NCBI GenBank assembly: GCA_021785515.1
Contig: JAJYEX010000005.1
Coordinates: 3,783 to 67,782, forward strand
Reading direction: 5' to 3'
Source of the DNA: Pseudomonadota bacterium
GTDB taxonomy: Bacteria; Pseudomonadota; Gammaproteobacteria; Acidiferrobacterales; UBA6901
DNA: 64,000 nucleotides
Shown here: one piece after another, positions 63,078 through 64,000 of the stretch
Layout of the letters: the number at the start of each line of letters is the position of its first letter
Position numbering within the stretch: the stretch's first letter is position 1
Notes under the pieces: generated by a model
Seen by the model: the letters and a program-made list of their open reading frames with translations, nothing else
Told to the model about the DNA's origin: nothing
The model's database searches: none
Translations under genes and position numbers: made by a program

Positions 63078-64000
63078 ATGACTGCCAAGAGCGGAGAGCT
63101 GGTGCTCGCGCTGGGGGGTGGCGGGGCCCGTGGCCTGGCGCACATCGGGGTGCTCCAGGTCCTCGCCGAACATGGAGTGCGCATACGCGCGATTGCCGGT
63201 ACCAGCGTCGGTGCCGAAATCGGTGCTTTTATCGCGAGCGGCATGACGCTCGCCGACATGTCGGATCTGGCGACCTCATTCGACTGGAAACAGACGCTGC
63301 AGCTGTTTCTGCCGGACCTTCCGGGCGGTGGTTTGGTTTCCGGCAAGCGGGTCATGAGCTTTCTGAATGAGACGATCGGGGACAGACTGATCGAGGATCT
63401 GGTGATGGGTTACGTTGCATTGGCTACCGATCTCGAGACCGGTGAGCAGGTGGTTCTGGACCGCGGCCCGCTGGTTGAAGCGGTGCGGGCCAGCATATCG
63501 CTGCCGGCAATCTTTGCCCCCTACCGGTATCTAGGCCGCTATCTGGTCGATGGAGGCGTCGTGAATCCAGTGCCGTTCGATGTGGCGCGCAAATGTTTTG
63601 GGGGGCCGGTGCTGGCCGTCGCCGTACACGCGGGTGCGCACGGATTTGAGCGGCCACGGGAGCGCCCGGCGCGCTCGGCGGCCTGGATCGAAAGCGCCCG
63701 CCAGCTTCTGCAGCAGCCCTGGGTGGGTCCGGTTGAGGGGTTGCGGCAGTGGCTCGAAGAACAGCTGGAAAGCCACGCCGGCGAAAATCTGCCCATGCCG
63801 GTGTGGCGCGCCCGCCGGGTCCTGGACCAGGCAATGGCCATAACGCAGGCTCAGAATGTGCGCCTGCGGGGGGCCTTGTCGGCACCCGATATCATGTTGA
63901 CGCCGGAAGTTGCCGGTATTGATTCATTCGAATTTTACCGTGGCGCGGAAGCCTTGGCTGCCGGGCGCCGTGCAGCCGAGACTGCACTGCCTGCGATACT
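63078..64000 (+). CDS. Patatin-like phospholipase (RssA-type), partial at window end
   Basis: The frame is open from ATG 63078 to the window edge (307 codons plus two bases), behind GGAGGG. It begins MTAKSGELVLALGGGGARGL and AHIGVLQVL (the oxyanion glycine-rich loop), then IAGTSVGAEIGAFIASGMTL with the GxSxG nucleophile serine and YLVDGGVVNPVPFDVARK with the DGG dyad aspartate: a complete patatin catalytic core. The family hydrolyses acyl esters. There is no signal peptide, so it is probably cytoplasmic or membrane-peripheral. The 3' end lies outside. Confidence 0.88.
   Translation, partial: MTAKSGELVLALGGGGARGLAHIGVLQVLAEHGVRIRAIAGTSVGAEIGAFIASGMTLADMSDLATSFDWKQTLQLFLPDLPGGGLVSGKRVMSFLNETIGDRLIEDLVMGYVALATDLETGEQVVLDRGPLVEAVRASISLPAIFAPYRYLGRYLVDGGVVNPVPFDVARKCFGGPVLAVAVHAGAHGFERPRERPARSAAWIESARQLLQQPWVGPVEGLRQWLEEQLESHAGENLPMPVWRARRVLDQAMAITQAQNVRLRGALSAPDIMLTPEVAGIDSFEFYRGAEALAAGRRAAETALPAI

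Overview
This window is a chromosomal segment of a gammaproteobacterium, GC-rich by eye. The gene order is classic for that class: bamE/fur, nadK-recN, grpE-dnaK-dnaJ, dapB-carAB-greA, rlmE-ftsH-folP-glmM-secG, nuoA-N and rimP-nusA-infB-rbfA-truB-rpsO-pnp. HrcA/CIRCE control beside sigma32-like promoters, a VPLPA-CTERM surface protein, MsrPQ and a Tat-exported DsrE-like protein suggest an environmental, possibly sulfur- or iron-oxidising lineage such as Acidiferrobacterales or Ectothiorhodospiraceae relatives. That placement is inference.

Layout. 1-4.2 kb: bamE (its 3' end runs off the window as a perfect 21-bp tandem repeat), divergent fur, then a leftward nadK-recN-short N-acetylglutamate synthase operon. 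4.3-9.5 kb: the heat-shock cluster hrcA-grpE-dnaK-dnaJ with a CIRCE operator on the hrcA promoter, sigma32-like promoters before grpE and dnaK, and a terminator-like hairpin between dnaK and dnaJ. 9.5-11.9 kb: a Tat-exported DsrE-like protein and the periplasmic methionine-sulfoxide repair pair msrPQ behind an ECF/sigmaE-type promoter. 11.9-19.4 kb: dapB, a VPLPA-CTERM protein inserted between dapB and carA, then carA-carB-greA, with an attenuator-like hairpin in the carA leader. 19.4-26.5 kb: DUF4149 protein, rlmE, ftsH, folP, glmM, tpiA, secG and tRNA-Leu(GAG). 26.6-41.3 kb: all fourteen genes of respiratory complex I, ending in a terminator.

41.4-49.8 kb is the accessory part. An initiator tRNA-fMet is followed by a leftward serine-recombinase pseudogene whose 3' end reads into the tRNA. 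After it come a higBA toxin-antitoxin pair, remnants of phage-like genes, hairpin-rich non-coding DNA, a PAS-PAS-PAS-GGDEF-EAL protein, and 1.5 kb without a convincing gene that carries paired DnaA boxes, an AT-rich dyad and a perfect IHF consensus. In Escherichia coli this initiator tRNA (metY) lies directly upstream of rimP, so foreign DNA probably entered at the tRNA 3' end and separated the two. rimP now has its own sigma70-like promoter.

49.8-58.4 kb: rimP-nusA-infB-rbfA-truB-rpsO-pnp, closed by a strong bidirectional terminator. 58.4-64 kb: leftward genes for a YheT-like hydrolase, acetyl-CoA synthetase, an uncharacterised small protein and an OmpA/MotB-like envelope protein. A rightward patatin-like phospholipase is cut by the window end.

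Most of the window is ordinary core genome. The most interesting points are the frameshift in the recombinase, which sits exactly on a perfect 13-bp palindrome and fits a template-switch mutation; the metY-rimP interruption; the layered heat-shock control; the ECF-type promoter of msrPQ; the carA leader hairpin; and the bamE repeat. All start sites and regulatory sites were read by eye, without alignment or folding software.
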